53,049 bases of DNA from Tannerellaceae bacterium (lineage in GTDB: Bacteria > Bacteroidota > Bacteroidia > Bacteroidales > Tannerellaceae), in assembly GCA_031266215.1 (NCBI GenBank), contig JAISBL010000130.1, forward strand, positions 1 through 53,049, given 5' to 3'. Made by a program: the position numbers and the translations under genes. Below are positions 25,844 to 33,780 of the stretch, one piece after another (positions within the stretch are counted from its first letter, which is position 1; each line of letters begins with the position of its first letter). The notes below the pieces were generated by a model, which did no database searches, had not been told where the DNA came from, and saw nothing but the letters and a program-made list of their open reading frames with translations.

Positions 25844-27601
25844 TTGAAAACATTTGAAGAATTAGGGGTTGCTTTGCCAATTATCAAAGCAATCCGGGAA
25901 ATGGGTTTTGAATCACCCATGCCAGTACAAGAGGAAGTGATTCCTTTTTTATTGGGAGAAGATAATGACGTAATAGCTTTGGCGCAAACAGGTACAGGAA
26001 AGACAGCAGCATTTGGACTGCCTATCCTGCAAAAAACAGACGCATCCTCCGCACAACCGCAGACTCTCATTCTATGCCCTACCCGTGAACTTTGTTTACA
26101 GATTGCCGACGATCTGAACGATTATTCCAAATACATGCAACAGCTGAAAATACTACCCGTATACGGAGGCTCAAGCATCGAAAGCCAGATAAAGACTCTC
26201 AAGCGGGGCGTACATGTAGTAGTCGCCACGCCGGGACGCTTATTAGACCTGATGAACCGTAAAACGGTAAACCTGGGGCTCATTAAAAACGTTATCCTTG
26301 ATGAAGCTGACGAAATGCTCAATATGGGTTTTTCCGACAGTATAAATGCCATCCTTGCCGAAATCCCTCCCTCACGCAATATGCTACTCTTCTCGGCTAC
26401 TATGCCACAGGAAATAGCGGCCATCACACGCAAATACATGCATGACCCAAAAGAAATTGTCATTGGGAAAAAGAACGAAGGGAATAAAAACATACGACAT
26501 ATCTACTATATGGTAAGAGCACAGGACAAATACCTTGCTCTTAAACGAATTGCCGATTATTACCCTAATATTTACGGCATCATCTTCTGTCGTACACGAA
26601 AGGAGACGCAGGAGATAGCAGACAAACTAATCCAGGACGGTTATAACGCCGATTCACTCCATGGAGAATTGAGCCAGAGCCAACGCGATTACGTCATGCA
26701 GAAATTCCGTATCAAAAACCTCCAACTGCTGGTCGCTACCGACGTGGCTGCCCGCGGCCTGGACGTAGACGACCTTACGCATGTTATAAATTACGGCTTG
26801 CCCGACGATACGGAATACTATACCCACCGTAGCGGGCGTACCGGACGAGCCGGGAAAACCGGCATCTCCATCTCTATATGCCACGTAAAAGAAAAAGGCA
26901 AAATAAGGGATATTGAGCGCTTCATCAATAAGAAATTTGAAAAAGGAGAAATGCCAGCCGGGAAAGATATATGCGAAAAACAAATCCTAAACCTAATTGA
27001 CCAGGTAGAAAAAGTAAAGGTGGACGAAGAAGAGATAGCTACCCTTATGCCATCCATCTTTCGAAAACTCGAATGGCTGGACAAGGAAGATATTATCAAA
27101 CGCATGGTCTCCCTCGAATTTAACCGAATGATTGACTACTACAAAGAGGCTGGCGAAATACATTCGGTAGACGAACATGTGGAAAAGGGCAAACGGACAA
27201 CAGGCGAGCGCAATAACTCACATATGCCGGAAGCAGGTTTCTCGCGATTCTTCCTCAATTTCGGAAAGGCGGACGGGCTGTATCCTAACCAGCTAATCGA
27301 ATTAGTAAACAAATGCGTACCGGGCAAAGTGCGTATCGGTAAAATCGATCTGCGCGAGAATTTCTCTTTCTTTGAAGTGGAAGAAAAAGAAGCTCAGCGC
27401 GTGATGAACCGGATGAACGGCTTTGAAATAGACGGACGCCGTATATCGGTGGAGCCTGCGCAGGGTAAAAAAGGCGAGAAAAGTGAAAAAAGAAACTATA
27501 AAAACAAACGTGAACAACGTGCCCAAACCGTTAATTTCTATGACCGTTTTGACAAACGAGAAAGGAACAAAGACAAACCTTGGCGCAAAAAAAGTAATTG
27601 A
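25844..27601 (+). CDS. DEAD-box ATP-dependent RNA helicase with C-terminal RNA-binding domain
   Basis: 585 residues, beginning with a TTG start, since no ATG lies close and the Q motif follows at once (GFESPMPVQEEVIPF). Helicase motifs in order: AQTGTGKTAAFGLP (48-60), ATPGRLLDL, DEAD at 153-156, SATMPQE, TDVAARGLDVDDL and HRSGRTGRAGK. Residues about 465-545 form a DbpA-type RNA-binding domain (VPGKVRIGKIDLRENFSFFE), and the basic tail is rich in Lys and Arg. Such DeaD/CsdA-like helicases remodel structured RNA during ribosome assembly and mRNA decay, often in the cold. Confidence 0.95.
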   Translation: MKTFEELGVALPIIKAIREMGFESPMPVQEEVIPFLLGEDNDVIALAQTGTGKTAAFGLPILQKTDASSAQPQTLILCPTRELCLQIADDLNDYSKYMQQLKILPVYGGSSIESQIKTLKRGVHVVVATPGRLLDLMNRKTVNLGLIKNVILDEADEMLNMGFSDSINAILAEIPPSRNMLLFSATMPQEIAAITRKYMHDPKEIVIGKKNEGNKNIRHIYYMVRAQDKYLALKRIADYYPNIYGIIFCRTRKETQEIADKLIQDGYNADSLHGELSQSQRDYVMQKFRIKNLQLLVATDVAARGLDVDDLTHVINYGLPDDTEYYTHRSGRTGRAGKTGISISICHVKEKGKIRDIERFINKKFEKGEMPAGKDICEKQILNLIDQVEKVKVDEEEIATLMPSIFRKLEWLDKEDIIKRMVSLEFNRMIDYYKEAGEIHSVDEHVEKGKRTTGERNNSHMPEAGFSRFFLNFGKADGLYPNQLIELVNKCVPGKVRIGKIDLRENFSFFEVEEKEAQRVMNRMNGFEIDGRRISVEPAQGKKGEKSEKRNYKNKREQRAQTVNFYDRFDKRERNKDKPWRKKSN

Positions 27602-27717
27602 AACCTGGTAGCCTCTTTCCACTGATACGCGTTTTTCAGAAAATCTTTGTATATTTAAGCGCTAATTTCTTGACGAATTATATCGGTTGCGAAAGCCTGG
27701 CATAAGGTTGGCTTAGA

Positions 27718-29307
27718 ATGATTATTGTTATGGATGTGAGGGGATTAAAACAAATTATTAGTAGAGGCGAAGGCCCTTTTGTTGATTTTAGTAAATGCAC
27801 TACGGAATTAACCGATTCAGTGTTTCAATCTATCTGCTCCTTTCTTAACAAAGAAGGAGGTAGTATAATTGTCGGAGTACATGACTACGGAAAAATCGTT
27901 GGTGTGGCAGAACTTTTTATTGACAATATGCTCAAAAAGTTTGCCAACGCTATGGAAGAAGAATTTTCGCCCGCCTGTTCTCTTGCGCCGGAAATAGTGG
28001 ACATCAACGGGAAAAAATTGTTTCACATATCTGTACCCAAAAGCGGAGAAGTACATCGTTACAAAAACAAAGTATATGACAGGATGGGAAGCGAAGTATG
28101 TGATATTACGTACAGCTACAATCTGGTTGAAAACCTTTATCTGAGAAAACGCAACGAATCGTCGGAAAATATTGTCTGCCCATTTCTGAGGATGTCGGAA
28201 CTGGACGAAATGGCTTTTCGCGTCATGCGTGAACGCATTGCATCCCATAACCCCTCTCATCCCTGGCTAAGCCTGACTAATGAAGAATTGCTGCACACGA
28301 ACGGATTCTGGCGTAAAGACCCGATAAGCCGGAAAGAAGGTTTTGTGCTGGCGGCCGTTCTACTGTTCGGAAAAGAGGAGACGATACAGAACTACAATCC
28401 TGTCACATACCGCATGGATGCTATCTACAGAAAAATAAGTTATGATAAATTTTTTCATCCATCCTCTAATTATCCGGAAAGCCGCTACGACGACAGGGAT
28501 ATTATCTTCTCAAACCTGATAGATGCATACGCCCGACTTATGAAATTCGTGCAGCGAAACCTGCCGAAAAGAGTTTTAAACAAGCAAACAACCTCTGTCA
28601 ATGTACGGGAAAAACTATTCCGTGAAATCATAACCAACCTGCTTGTACATAGAGAATACACCCATAAATATCCATGCCGGCTACTTGTTTTCTCTGACAG
28701 GGTGGTTACAGAAAACGGCGCGCATACATTCCTGCAAGAAAAGAAATCCTTCAATTCCCTTGATGTAGAGCAGAGAAATCCTCTTATATATAAGGTTTTT
28801 CGAGAAATGAAATGGATTGACGAACCCGGCTCGGGGAAAAACAATATTTTCAGGTACGCTCCTTTTTACGATAAGAGTTATGAAGTAGGGCTGGAAATAA
28901 AAAACGCCGAGAAATTCGTGTTTTCCATCTCTTACGGGAATGAGGAAGGACTTGATGACCTTAATCTGCTCTCCTCTTCTGCCACTTCATCTTCGCTTTA
29001 TACACCTTCACGGCTTCCCGACAAAGCAAAGATAGAATGGATATATGCTTCCCGGCTGTCTGAAGCATGCCCGTCTATTGATATATCATATGTAGATAAA
29101 GCGGAAAGCATTCTGGAGGCCTGTGTTAAGCCGCTTCCCATACAAGACATGATGAGGATGGTCAAACAATCCAATCGTACGCGCTTTCGCCAAAACATCA
29201 TCAAACCTTTGCTGGAAGAAGGGCTTTTAGCCATGCGTATTCCCACAAAACCATCAAGTCCGCTTCAGAAATATTTTACTACCGAAAAGGGGAAGACACT
29301 GCTGTAA
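27718..29307 (+). CDS. Schlafen-type AlbA_2 domain ATP-binding protein
   Basis: 529 residues (an ATG at 27730 is an alternative start). Residues about 8-125 match the AlbA_2 domain (EGPFVDFSKCTTELTDSVFQ, GGSIIVGVHDYGKIVGV, KVYDRMGSEV). The middle and end (about 150-430) fit the HATPase_c_4 arrangement common in these proteins, with LFREIITNLLVHREYTHKYP and FREMKWIDEPGSGKNNIFRY. In this family they are usually called transcriptional regulators or putative RNA/DNA-processing proteins; biochemical roles are little known. The C-terminal 100 residues may contain a winged helix (IQDMMRMVKQSNRTRFRQN). It has no close operon partner. Confidence 0.85.
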   Translation: MIIVMDVRGLKQIISRGEGPFVDFSKCTTELTDSVFQSICSFLNKEGGSIIVGVHDYGKIVGVAELFIDNMLKKFANAMEEEFSPACSLAPEIVDINGKKLFHISVPKSGEVHRYKNKVYDRMGSEVCDITYSYNLVENLYLRKRNESSENIVCPFLRMSELDEMAFRVMRERIASHNPSHPWLSLTNEELLHTNGFWRKDPISRKEGFVLAAVLLFGKEETIQNYNPVTYRMDAIYRKISYDKFFHPSSNYPESRYDDRDIIFSNLIDAYARLMKFVQRNLPKRVLNKQTTSVNVREKLFREIITNLLVHREYTHKYPCRLLVFSDRVVTENGAHTFLQEKKSFNSLDVEQRNPLIYKVFREMKWIDEPGSGKNNIFRYAPFYDKSYEVGLEIKNAEKFVFSISYGNEEGLDDLNLLSSSATSSSLYTPSRLPDKAKIEWIYASRLSEACPSIDISYVDKAESILEACVKPLPIQDMMRMVKQSNRTRFRQNIIKPLLEEGLLAMRIPTKPSSPLQKYFTTEKGKTLL

Positions 29308-29400
29308 TTTCTTATTTTTCATTTTATTCTCCCTACAAGGGGGGTATTCCCTGCAAAAACAAAAGTTCATCTTTGGCGGCAGAATGCTCTGCTACCCATT

Positions 29401-29961
29401 ATGCCGGGAAAAGATTTGATGAGGGAAGACCTCTCTGTTACTATAAATCTGAAAAATATGAAACCATATTCAATTATAGACGCCCCTGATGTAGAACGTT
29501 TCGGCAAGGCTCTGGATATGCTTGACGAGTCCATCGGAGAGCTGCGCCGGGTAGTTCACCATATAATGCCCGAATTATTGGTGCGCGACGGACTGAAATC
29601 ATCGCTCGGAAACTTCTGCCGCACCATCCCCGGCATTCATTTCCATTGCATCGGCGACGACGCCCGATTAGATTCGGGATTGGAGATATTGCTTTACCGG
29701 TGTGCCTGCGAATTAGTCTACAACGCCATGCAACATGCCAAAGCTGCTCACATCGACGTACAGTTAATGATCGACAAGGACCTGATCGCCCTGGCCGTTC
29801 ACGATGACGGGATTGGCTTCGACCCGGAGACCCTCTCCCCAAATTCAGGAATCAGCCATATCCGTAACCGTGTGGCGGCCGCAAAAGGCAGGTTCTCCAT
29901 CCACTCGTCTTCCGGCTCCGGCACGGAGGTGACCATCGAAATAGAAGACGGACAGCCATGA
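29401..29961 (+). CDS. Degenerate NarL-type histidine kinase lacking sensor and phospho-His
   Basis: 186 residues. From about residue 40 it aligns with the kinase at 30906-31733: ELRRVVHHIMPELLVRDGLK, YRCACELVYNAMQHAKAA, and the ATP-site motifs HDDGIGFDPE and SHIRNRVAAAKGRFSIHS. Its first 20 residues include KDLMREDLSVTINLKNMK, which lines up with the RDLHDGLG-SMLS region of the paralogue; the acceptor His is replaced by Met and about three residues are missing. No membrane segment or sensor remains. The last codons overlap the response regulator start by 4 bp, so the pair is cotranscribed. It may be an ATPase-only remnant or a modulator of the regulator. Confidence 0.75.
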   Translation: MPGKDLMREDLSVTINLKNMKPYSIIDAPDVERFGKALDMLDESIGELRRVVHHIMPELLVRDGLKSSLGNFCRTIPGIHFHCIGDDARLDSGLEILLYRCACELVYNAMQHAKAAHIDVQLMIDKDLIALAVHDDGIGFDPETLSPNSGISHIRNRVAAAKGRFSIHSSSGSGTEVTIEIEDGQP

Positions 29962-30587
29962 TACGTGTTCATATAACCGACGATCACAAGTTGATAGTAG
30001 GAGGTATATCCCTGCTTATTAAAGAATCAAATATAGCTACGGTATCGGGCGTGTCTTACTCTGTTGCCGAATGCAGGAAGAAACTGGCTTTCCAGGCGCC
30101 CGACGTCCTTCTGCTCGACATTGAACTGCCGGACGGCGACGGGATAGACTTTTGCGGCGAAATAGTCGCCCGACACCCAGCCCTGAAAGTAATGATCTTT
30201 ACTTCCCATGAAGAATATTCAACCATGCGCCGGGCTATGGCTAACGGTGCGGCCGGATATATCCTGAAAGCCGATCTTGCCGAAGAATTGATCGTCGGTC
30301 TCGAAACGATCATGAGCGGACAGTCTTTCGTGAGCTTCGAAATCGAAAAACGAATAAAAAAGATAGAAGAGCGCCCTGTATGGCTCACTCTGCGCGAACG
30401 GCAGGTGCTCGAAGGTGTGGCCGAAGGATACACCAATCAGGAAATAGCCGACCACCTCGGACTTAGCCTCCAGACTATCAAAAGCTACCACAAAAGCCTC
30501 AACCAGAAAATAGACGCCAACAACCCTACCGAACTGGTGAAAAAAGCTATCGAAATGGGAGAGATAAAAAGAAGAATGCACCCCTGA
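29958..30587 (+). CDS. LuxR/NarL-family response regulator
   Basis: 209 residues. The receiver domain (1-120) has acidic residues at Asp8-Asp9, the phosphoacceptor Asp54 in VLLLDIELPDGDG and the conserved Lys in AAGYILKADLAEEL. The C-terminal GerE helix-turn-helix (about 143-205) reads LTLRERQVLEGVAEGYTNQE, followed by IADHLGLSLQTIKSYHKS. It acts as a DNA-binding transcription factor. The upstream overlapping kinase lacks a phospho-His, so its likely phosphodonor is the intact kinase at 30906, 319 bp downstream. Confidence 0.92.
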   Translation: MIRVHITDDHKLIVGGISLLIKESNIATVSGVSYSVAECRKKLAFQAPDVLLLDIELPDGDGIDFCGEIVARHPALKVMIFTSHEEYSTMRRAMANGAAGYILKADLAEELIVGLETIMSGQSFVSFEIEKRIKKIEERPVWLTLRERQVLEGVAEGYTNQEIADHLGLSLQTIKSYHKSLNQKIDANNPTELVKKAIEMGEIKRRMHP

Positions 30588-30905
30588 CCCTTCCCGATTA
30601 CTCTAAAACGCCACTGCAGGGAATGGAATGACAGAAAAAAACGGTCGTTTATTTTATACACTTTAGCCTGTCGCTGCTTCCGGGATAGCGAAGCGAAGCG
30701 TTATTTGCCTGAACTGTCCTGCCTTAACCGATGTATTTGAATACGGAGACCACGAAAAAACATGCTGTACTGTTAACGAAATTCAAAGCTTATTACCTAT
30801 TTTTGCATATAGAAGAAACGACGGTTTTTTCTATGCCTGAAAAGGCGCATCCATCGCTTGCACAATCGAACTACACGTTTCAACACCTAATACTTACTGC
30901 AACAC
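30588..30905 (+). promoter_or_regulatory. Intergenic stretch with kinase promoter
   Basis: No gene is supported; a short frame at 30731-30976 has no family features and overlaps the kinase start. TATTTTTG at 30798-30805 fits the -7 consensus and would give a leader of about 90 nt before the kinase ATG. A segment at 30686-30706 (GCGAAGCGAAGCGTTATTTG) has a partial reverse-complement match near 43672-43700. Confidence 0.4.
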
Positions 30906-31733
30906 ATGAAAAGAACCATCTGTATACTCACATTATCTGGCTCCACTCCTGCCATGCAGGCGCAGACAAATATTGACAATCTGGTAAACATCCTGAATGC
31001 ACAGACACTCACGTCCGTCATCCTGCTGCTTGCTTTCGGAGTCCTGTTCTTCATCCACAGGTTTAATGTACAGAAACGACGGCTGGCCGAGCAGCAGGTC
31101 AGGCAACTTGAGCAGGAGAATCAACTGGTAGCCGCACAGGCCGTACTCGAAGGCGAAAACGCCGAACGGTCGCGACTGGCGCGCGACCTGCATGACGGAC
31201 TGGGCAGTATGCTCTCACTTATCAGGATAAAGCTCAAAGACGTTAACCCGTCTTCCACAACAGAAGCCAAAGCGGCCGAAAGCCTTGCCAATGCGCTTAA
31301 TATAGTAGATGAATCCATCACCGAACTGCGCCGCGTGGCGCACCATATAATGCCCGAAGCGTTGATGCGCGGCGGACTGAGACCGTCGCTCGAAGACTTC
31401 TGCCTCGCCGTCCCCGGCGCATATTTCCAATACATCGGAGACGACGACGACCGGTTAGACTCCAGCCTGGAGATATTACTCTACCGCTGCGCCCACGAAC
31501 TGGTCAATAACGCAATGAAACACGCCGGCGCCGACCGCATTGACGTCCAACTGATGATATACAACAACATGATCGCCCTCTCCGTTCATGATAACGGAGC
31601 AGGCTTCGACCCCGAAGCCATCCGCCACGGCTCAGGCCTCAGCAACATCCGCAGCCGGGTGGCAGCCGCCAGGGGAGCGCTCAGCATACACTCCATCCCC
31701 GGCTACGGCTCCGAAATAATCATAGAAATATAG
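30906..31733 (+). CDS. NarL-type sensor histidine kinase (HisKA_3)
   Basis: 275 residues. A possible signal/anchor and a membrane helix at about 36-51 are followed by a coiled-coil-like linker (VQKRRLAEQQVRQLEQENQL). The HisKA_3 motif ERSRLARDLHDGLGSMLS carries phosphoacceptor His96. The ATPase domain has LVNNAMKHAGAD, VHDNGAGFDPEA and GSGLSNIRSRVAAARG. There is no sizeable extracytoplasmic sensor. No regulator follows it, so it probably serves the LuxR-type regulator upstream at 29958-30587. Its similarity to the degenerate kinase at 29401-29961 shows a duplication of the kinase gene around the regulator. Confidence 0.9.
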   Translation: MKRTICILTLSGSTPAMQAQTNIDNLVNILNAQTLTSVILLLAFGVLFFIHRFNVQKRRLAEQQVRQLEQENQLVAAQAVLEGENAERSRLARDLHDGLGSMLSLIRIKLKDVNPSSTTEAKAAESLANALNIVDESITELRRVAHHIMPEALMRGGLRPSLEDFCLAVPGAYFQYIGDDDDRLDSSLEILLYRCAHELVNNAMKHAGADRIDVQLMIYNNMIALSVHDNGAGFDPEAIRHGSGLSNIRSRVAAARGALSIHSIPGYGSEIIIEI

Positions 31734-31749
31734 GCCCCGCAGCTATCCT

Positions 31750-31776
31750 TTAAAACGCGCCCGTGGCGCCGCTGCA
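31750..31776 (-). repeat. Dispersed GGCGCCACGGGCGCG motif overlapping the PatB gene end
   Basis: On the minus strand this reads TGCAGCGGCGCCACGGGCG and then CGTTTTA, the same core as 13593-13611, with a relative at 13746-13760 and its right half at 1376-1392. The core folds as GCGCC-ACG-GGCGC followed by TTTT, which resembles a short terminator. Confidence 0.6.
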
Positions 31777-32946
31777 TGCCCGCAGATTGTCCAATGCCCG
31801 TTTCAGGACAGAGCGCGGGCACCCGGCATTAAGCCGCATATACCCCTCTCCGCCGCAACCAAACATTGCGCCGTCATTAAGCGCCAGTCCGGCCTTATCC
31901 TTAAACAAAGCCACAAGCTCCGACTGCCCGAGTCCCAGCGCCCGGCAGTCCAGCCATATCAGGAAAGAAGCCTGCGGGCGGTACAACCGTATGGCAGGAA
32001 TCTCCCTTTCAAGGTAGTCGGCAACGAATGACACGTTACCCATCACGTACGCCAGCATACGGCCCAGCCACTCCGCCCCATGCGTATAAGCAGCCGTAGT
32101 CGCTACGTAAGAGAAAATAGTCCCCTCGTTTAACTCCCTTGCCCGGAGGAAGGAAAAGAACTTATTGCGAATCTCAGGATCAGGTATAACGGCATACGAG
32201 GTAACGATACCCGCTATATTAAACGTCTTGCTTGGCGCCATAAACGTCAGGCTGCATGCAGCAGCCGTATCCGATACCATAGGGAACGGGCAATGACTGA
32301 ACTGCGGATAAGCCATCTCGGCGTGTATCTCATCAGATATGACCAGTATCCCGCGCCGGGCGCATATCTCAGCCAGTCTGCCGAGCGTCTCCTTATCCCA
32401 CACAACCCCTCCGGGATTATGAGGGCTGCAAAGGAGTAAAACCCTGCATCTATCGTCAATCACCGACTCCAGATGCTCCATATCCATCCGGTACTCCCCA
32501 TCATCCCCCGGCTTTAGCGGGTTATTCACCACCTGCCGCCCAAGCATCTCAGGCACCAGGCGGAAGGGATGATACACCGGCGGCTGTATTATCACACTGT
32601 CGCCCGGCTGTGTAAAGCAATCCAGCGCAAAAGCTATTCCCTTGACAATGCCGGGGATATAGCACAGCCACTCGCGTCTTACCTCCCAGTGATGCCTGTA
32701 ATTCTGCCAGTCGATAATACTCTCGTAGTAAGCATCCGGTGCAAAAGTATATCCGAACACCTCATGTTCACAGCGTTTTCTTATGGCGTTTACGATAAAG
32801 TCGGGTGTGCGGAAATCCATATCGGCCACCCATAAAGGAATTAAGTCGGCGTTCCCATAACGCTCTTTCAGCAAATCAACTTTCAGGCAGTTAGTATTGC
32901 GCCGGTCAACAATCTCGTCAAAATTATAAGTACTGGATTCCATCAT
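31750..32946 (-). CDS. PatB/MalY-type PLP-dependent C-S lyase/aminotransferase
   Basis: 398 residues of the aspartate aminotransferase fold type I. The PLP Lys is Lys240 in FMAPSKTFNIAG; Asp205 in VISDEIHAEM and Asn177 in CSPHNPGGVVW contact the cofactor. The N-terminus (FDEIVDRRNTNCLKVD, LIPLWVADMDF) is typical of PatB/MalY cystathionine beta-lyases, which release thiol, pyruvate and ammonia from cysteine conjugates. Its last codons (CSGATGAF and stop) are made by a GC-rich repeat, GGCGCCACGGGCGCGTTTTA, that occurs elsewhere in intergenic DNA, so the end of the gene may have been replaced by the repeat. Confidence 0.92.
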   Translation of the reverse strand: MMESSTYNFDEIVDRRNTNCLKVDLLKERYGNADLIPLWVADMDFRTPDFIVNAIRKRCEHEVFGYTFAPDAYYESIIDWQNYRHHWEVRREWLCYIPGIVKGIAFALDCFTQPGDSVIIQPPVYHPFRLVPEMLGRQVVNNPLKPGDDGEYRMDMEHLESVIDDRCRVLLLCSPHNPGGVVWDKETLGRLAEICARRGILVISDEIHAEMAYPQFSHCPFPMVSDTAAACSLTFMAPSKTFNIAGIVTSYAVIPDPEIRNKFFSFLRARELNEGTIFSYVATTAAYTHGAEWLGRMLAYVMGNVSFVADYLEREIPAIRLYRPQASFLIWLDCRALGLGQSELVALFKDKAGLALNDGAMFGCGGEGYMRLNAGCPRSVLKRALDNLRACSGATGAF

Positions 32947-32978
32947 TATAACTTATGTTTTTATGGTTTATAATGCGT

Positions 32979-32986
32979 CAAATATA
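32979..32986 (-). promoter_or_regulatory. -7 box of the PatB-like gene
   Basis: Minus-strand TATATTTG fits TAnnTTTG and lies 33 bp upstream of the gene's ATG. No -33 TTTG at 19 bp. Confidence 0.45.
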
Positions 32987-33133
32987 CATCAAATAATCAA
33001 ACCGGCAGGACTGCACTGACGAGCCCTGCGGGCGTACGGATTACTGCACCCGCCAGGCCAATGCCGGCTACCACACCGGACTCAGGTTATCCCAAACTCC
33101 TGAAACAGCTTCCTTCCTGTCTGCCCCGTTTTT

Positions 33134-33284
33134 GGCAGGGCGCTTACCTGACGCCTGGTAAGGTGCTTACCAAGGGCTGGTAAGGTGTTTACCAAGGGCT
33201 GGTAAGGTGCTTACCAGGGGCTGGTAAGGTGCTTACCAAAGGCCTGGTAAAGTGCTTGCCAAAAGTCCCGGTAAATACCTCGCC
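33134..33284 (+). repeat. Tandem palindrome array B: seven units at 22-24 bp
   Basis: Unit starts are 33134, 33157, 33179, 33201, 33223, 33246 and 33270. The central four are 22 bp apart with core GGTAAGGTGCTTACC (arms GGTAAG/CTTACC, centre GTG); the outer units have drifted in sequence and spacing. Spacers are mostly AAGGGCT. It lies in a gene-free region (32947-33780) in which I see no DUF4469 gene or remnant. Confidence 0.95.
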
Positions 33285-33453
33285 GGGGAACTAATTGCTG
33301 CGGCGCATCACCGCCGCCGTCACTGGCGGAGAGAGGGCCGGTTACGCGCCTTAGTTCGACATAAGAGAAACCCCCGCTCAAGCGGCGCCACGTGTGCGTC
33401 TTCAGGAGCGCCTCCTTATCCCGCCGGACTCAGCTTTTTACCCGGTGTTTTTT
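33285..33453. other. Spacer between arrays B and C
   Basis: No gene is supported. It holds another relative of the dispersed motif at 33382-33400 (GCGGCGCCACGTGTGCGTC), followed by GCGCCTCCTTATCC, which resembles the sequence after the 13746 copy (GAGCCTCCTTAAAC). Confidence 0.4.
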
Positions 33454-33626
33454 TGAAGGTGCTTCATAGCCCTTATGAAGGTGCTTCATAAGCTCCTATG
33501 AAGATGCTTCATAAGGCCCTATGAAGGTCCTTCATAAGGGCTATGAAGGTCCTTCAAAAATGCTGGTGAAGCGCCTTATTAAGCGTTAGTGAAGTATCTT
33601 CTTAAGTATTAGTGAAATACCCTGCC
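33454..33626 (+). repeat. Tandem palindrome array C: eight units at 22-23 bp
   Basis: Unit starts are 33454, 33476, 33499, 33522, 33544, 33567, 33590 and 33613. The best core is TATGAAGGTGCTTCATA (arms TATGAAG/CTTCATA, centre GTG, GAT or GTC). Later units lose one arm by degrees (TGAAGTATCTTC, then TGAAATACCC), so the array decays to the right. Core sequence is unrelated to array B although the design and spacing are the same. Confidence 0.95.
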
Positions 33627-33630
33627 TGAT

Positions 33631-33667
33631 CCCTCGTCGTCGTCATCAGCAGTGACGACGACGAGGG
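33631..33667. repeat. Perfect 15-bp inverted repeat
   Basis: CCCTCGTCGTCGTCA (33631-33645) and its exact reverse complement (33653-33667) surround TCAGCAG. It follows directly on the last unit of array C and could be a single enlarged palindrome of the same class or a strong hairpin. Confidence 0.9.
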
Positions 33668-33707
33668 CAGGTGGTTGATTTTCGGACATAGAAAACCCGG
33701 GGTAATA

Positions 33708-33753
33708 TTATCGCAGGGGTCTGCGATAACTTATCTCCCACCCCTGCGATAGC
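33708..33753. repeat. Two-unit palindrome pair (array E)
   Basis: TTATCGCAG at 33708-33716 and CTGCGATAA at 33721-33729 are perfect arms around GGGT. A second, weaker unit begins 23 bp later at 33731 (TTATCTCCC, ending TGCGATAG). Taken together, 33709-33720 and 33740-33751 are also a 12-bp perfect inverted repeat. The pair lies 30 bp past the TolC-like gene's stop and may end its transcript. Confidence 0.75.
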
Positions 33754-33780
33754 AGGCGTTCCCCCACGGGGCGGAAGGCG

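Noticed and set aside
29401-29961. Treating the degenerate kinase as a simple pseudogene
   Set aside because: The ATPase motifs are intact, the frame is uninterrupted and it overlaps the regulator as in an active operon, so it is kept as a CDS with a missing H box.
30731-30976. 81-residue plus-strand frame before the intact kinase
   Set aside because: No domain, overlaps the kinase start and contains the likely promoter at 30798-30805.
33134-33626. CRISPR or minisatellite inside a coding region
   Set aside because: No reading frame with coding character spans arrays B or C, and spacers are not unique. Translated frames such as 33252-33491 show only repeat-derived peptides.
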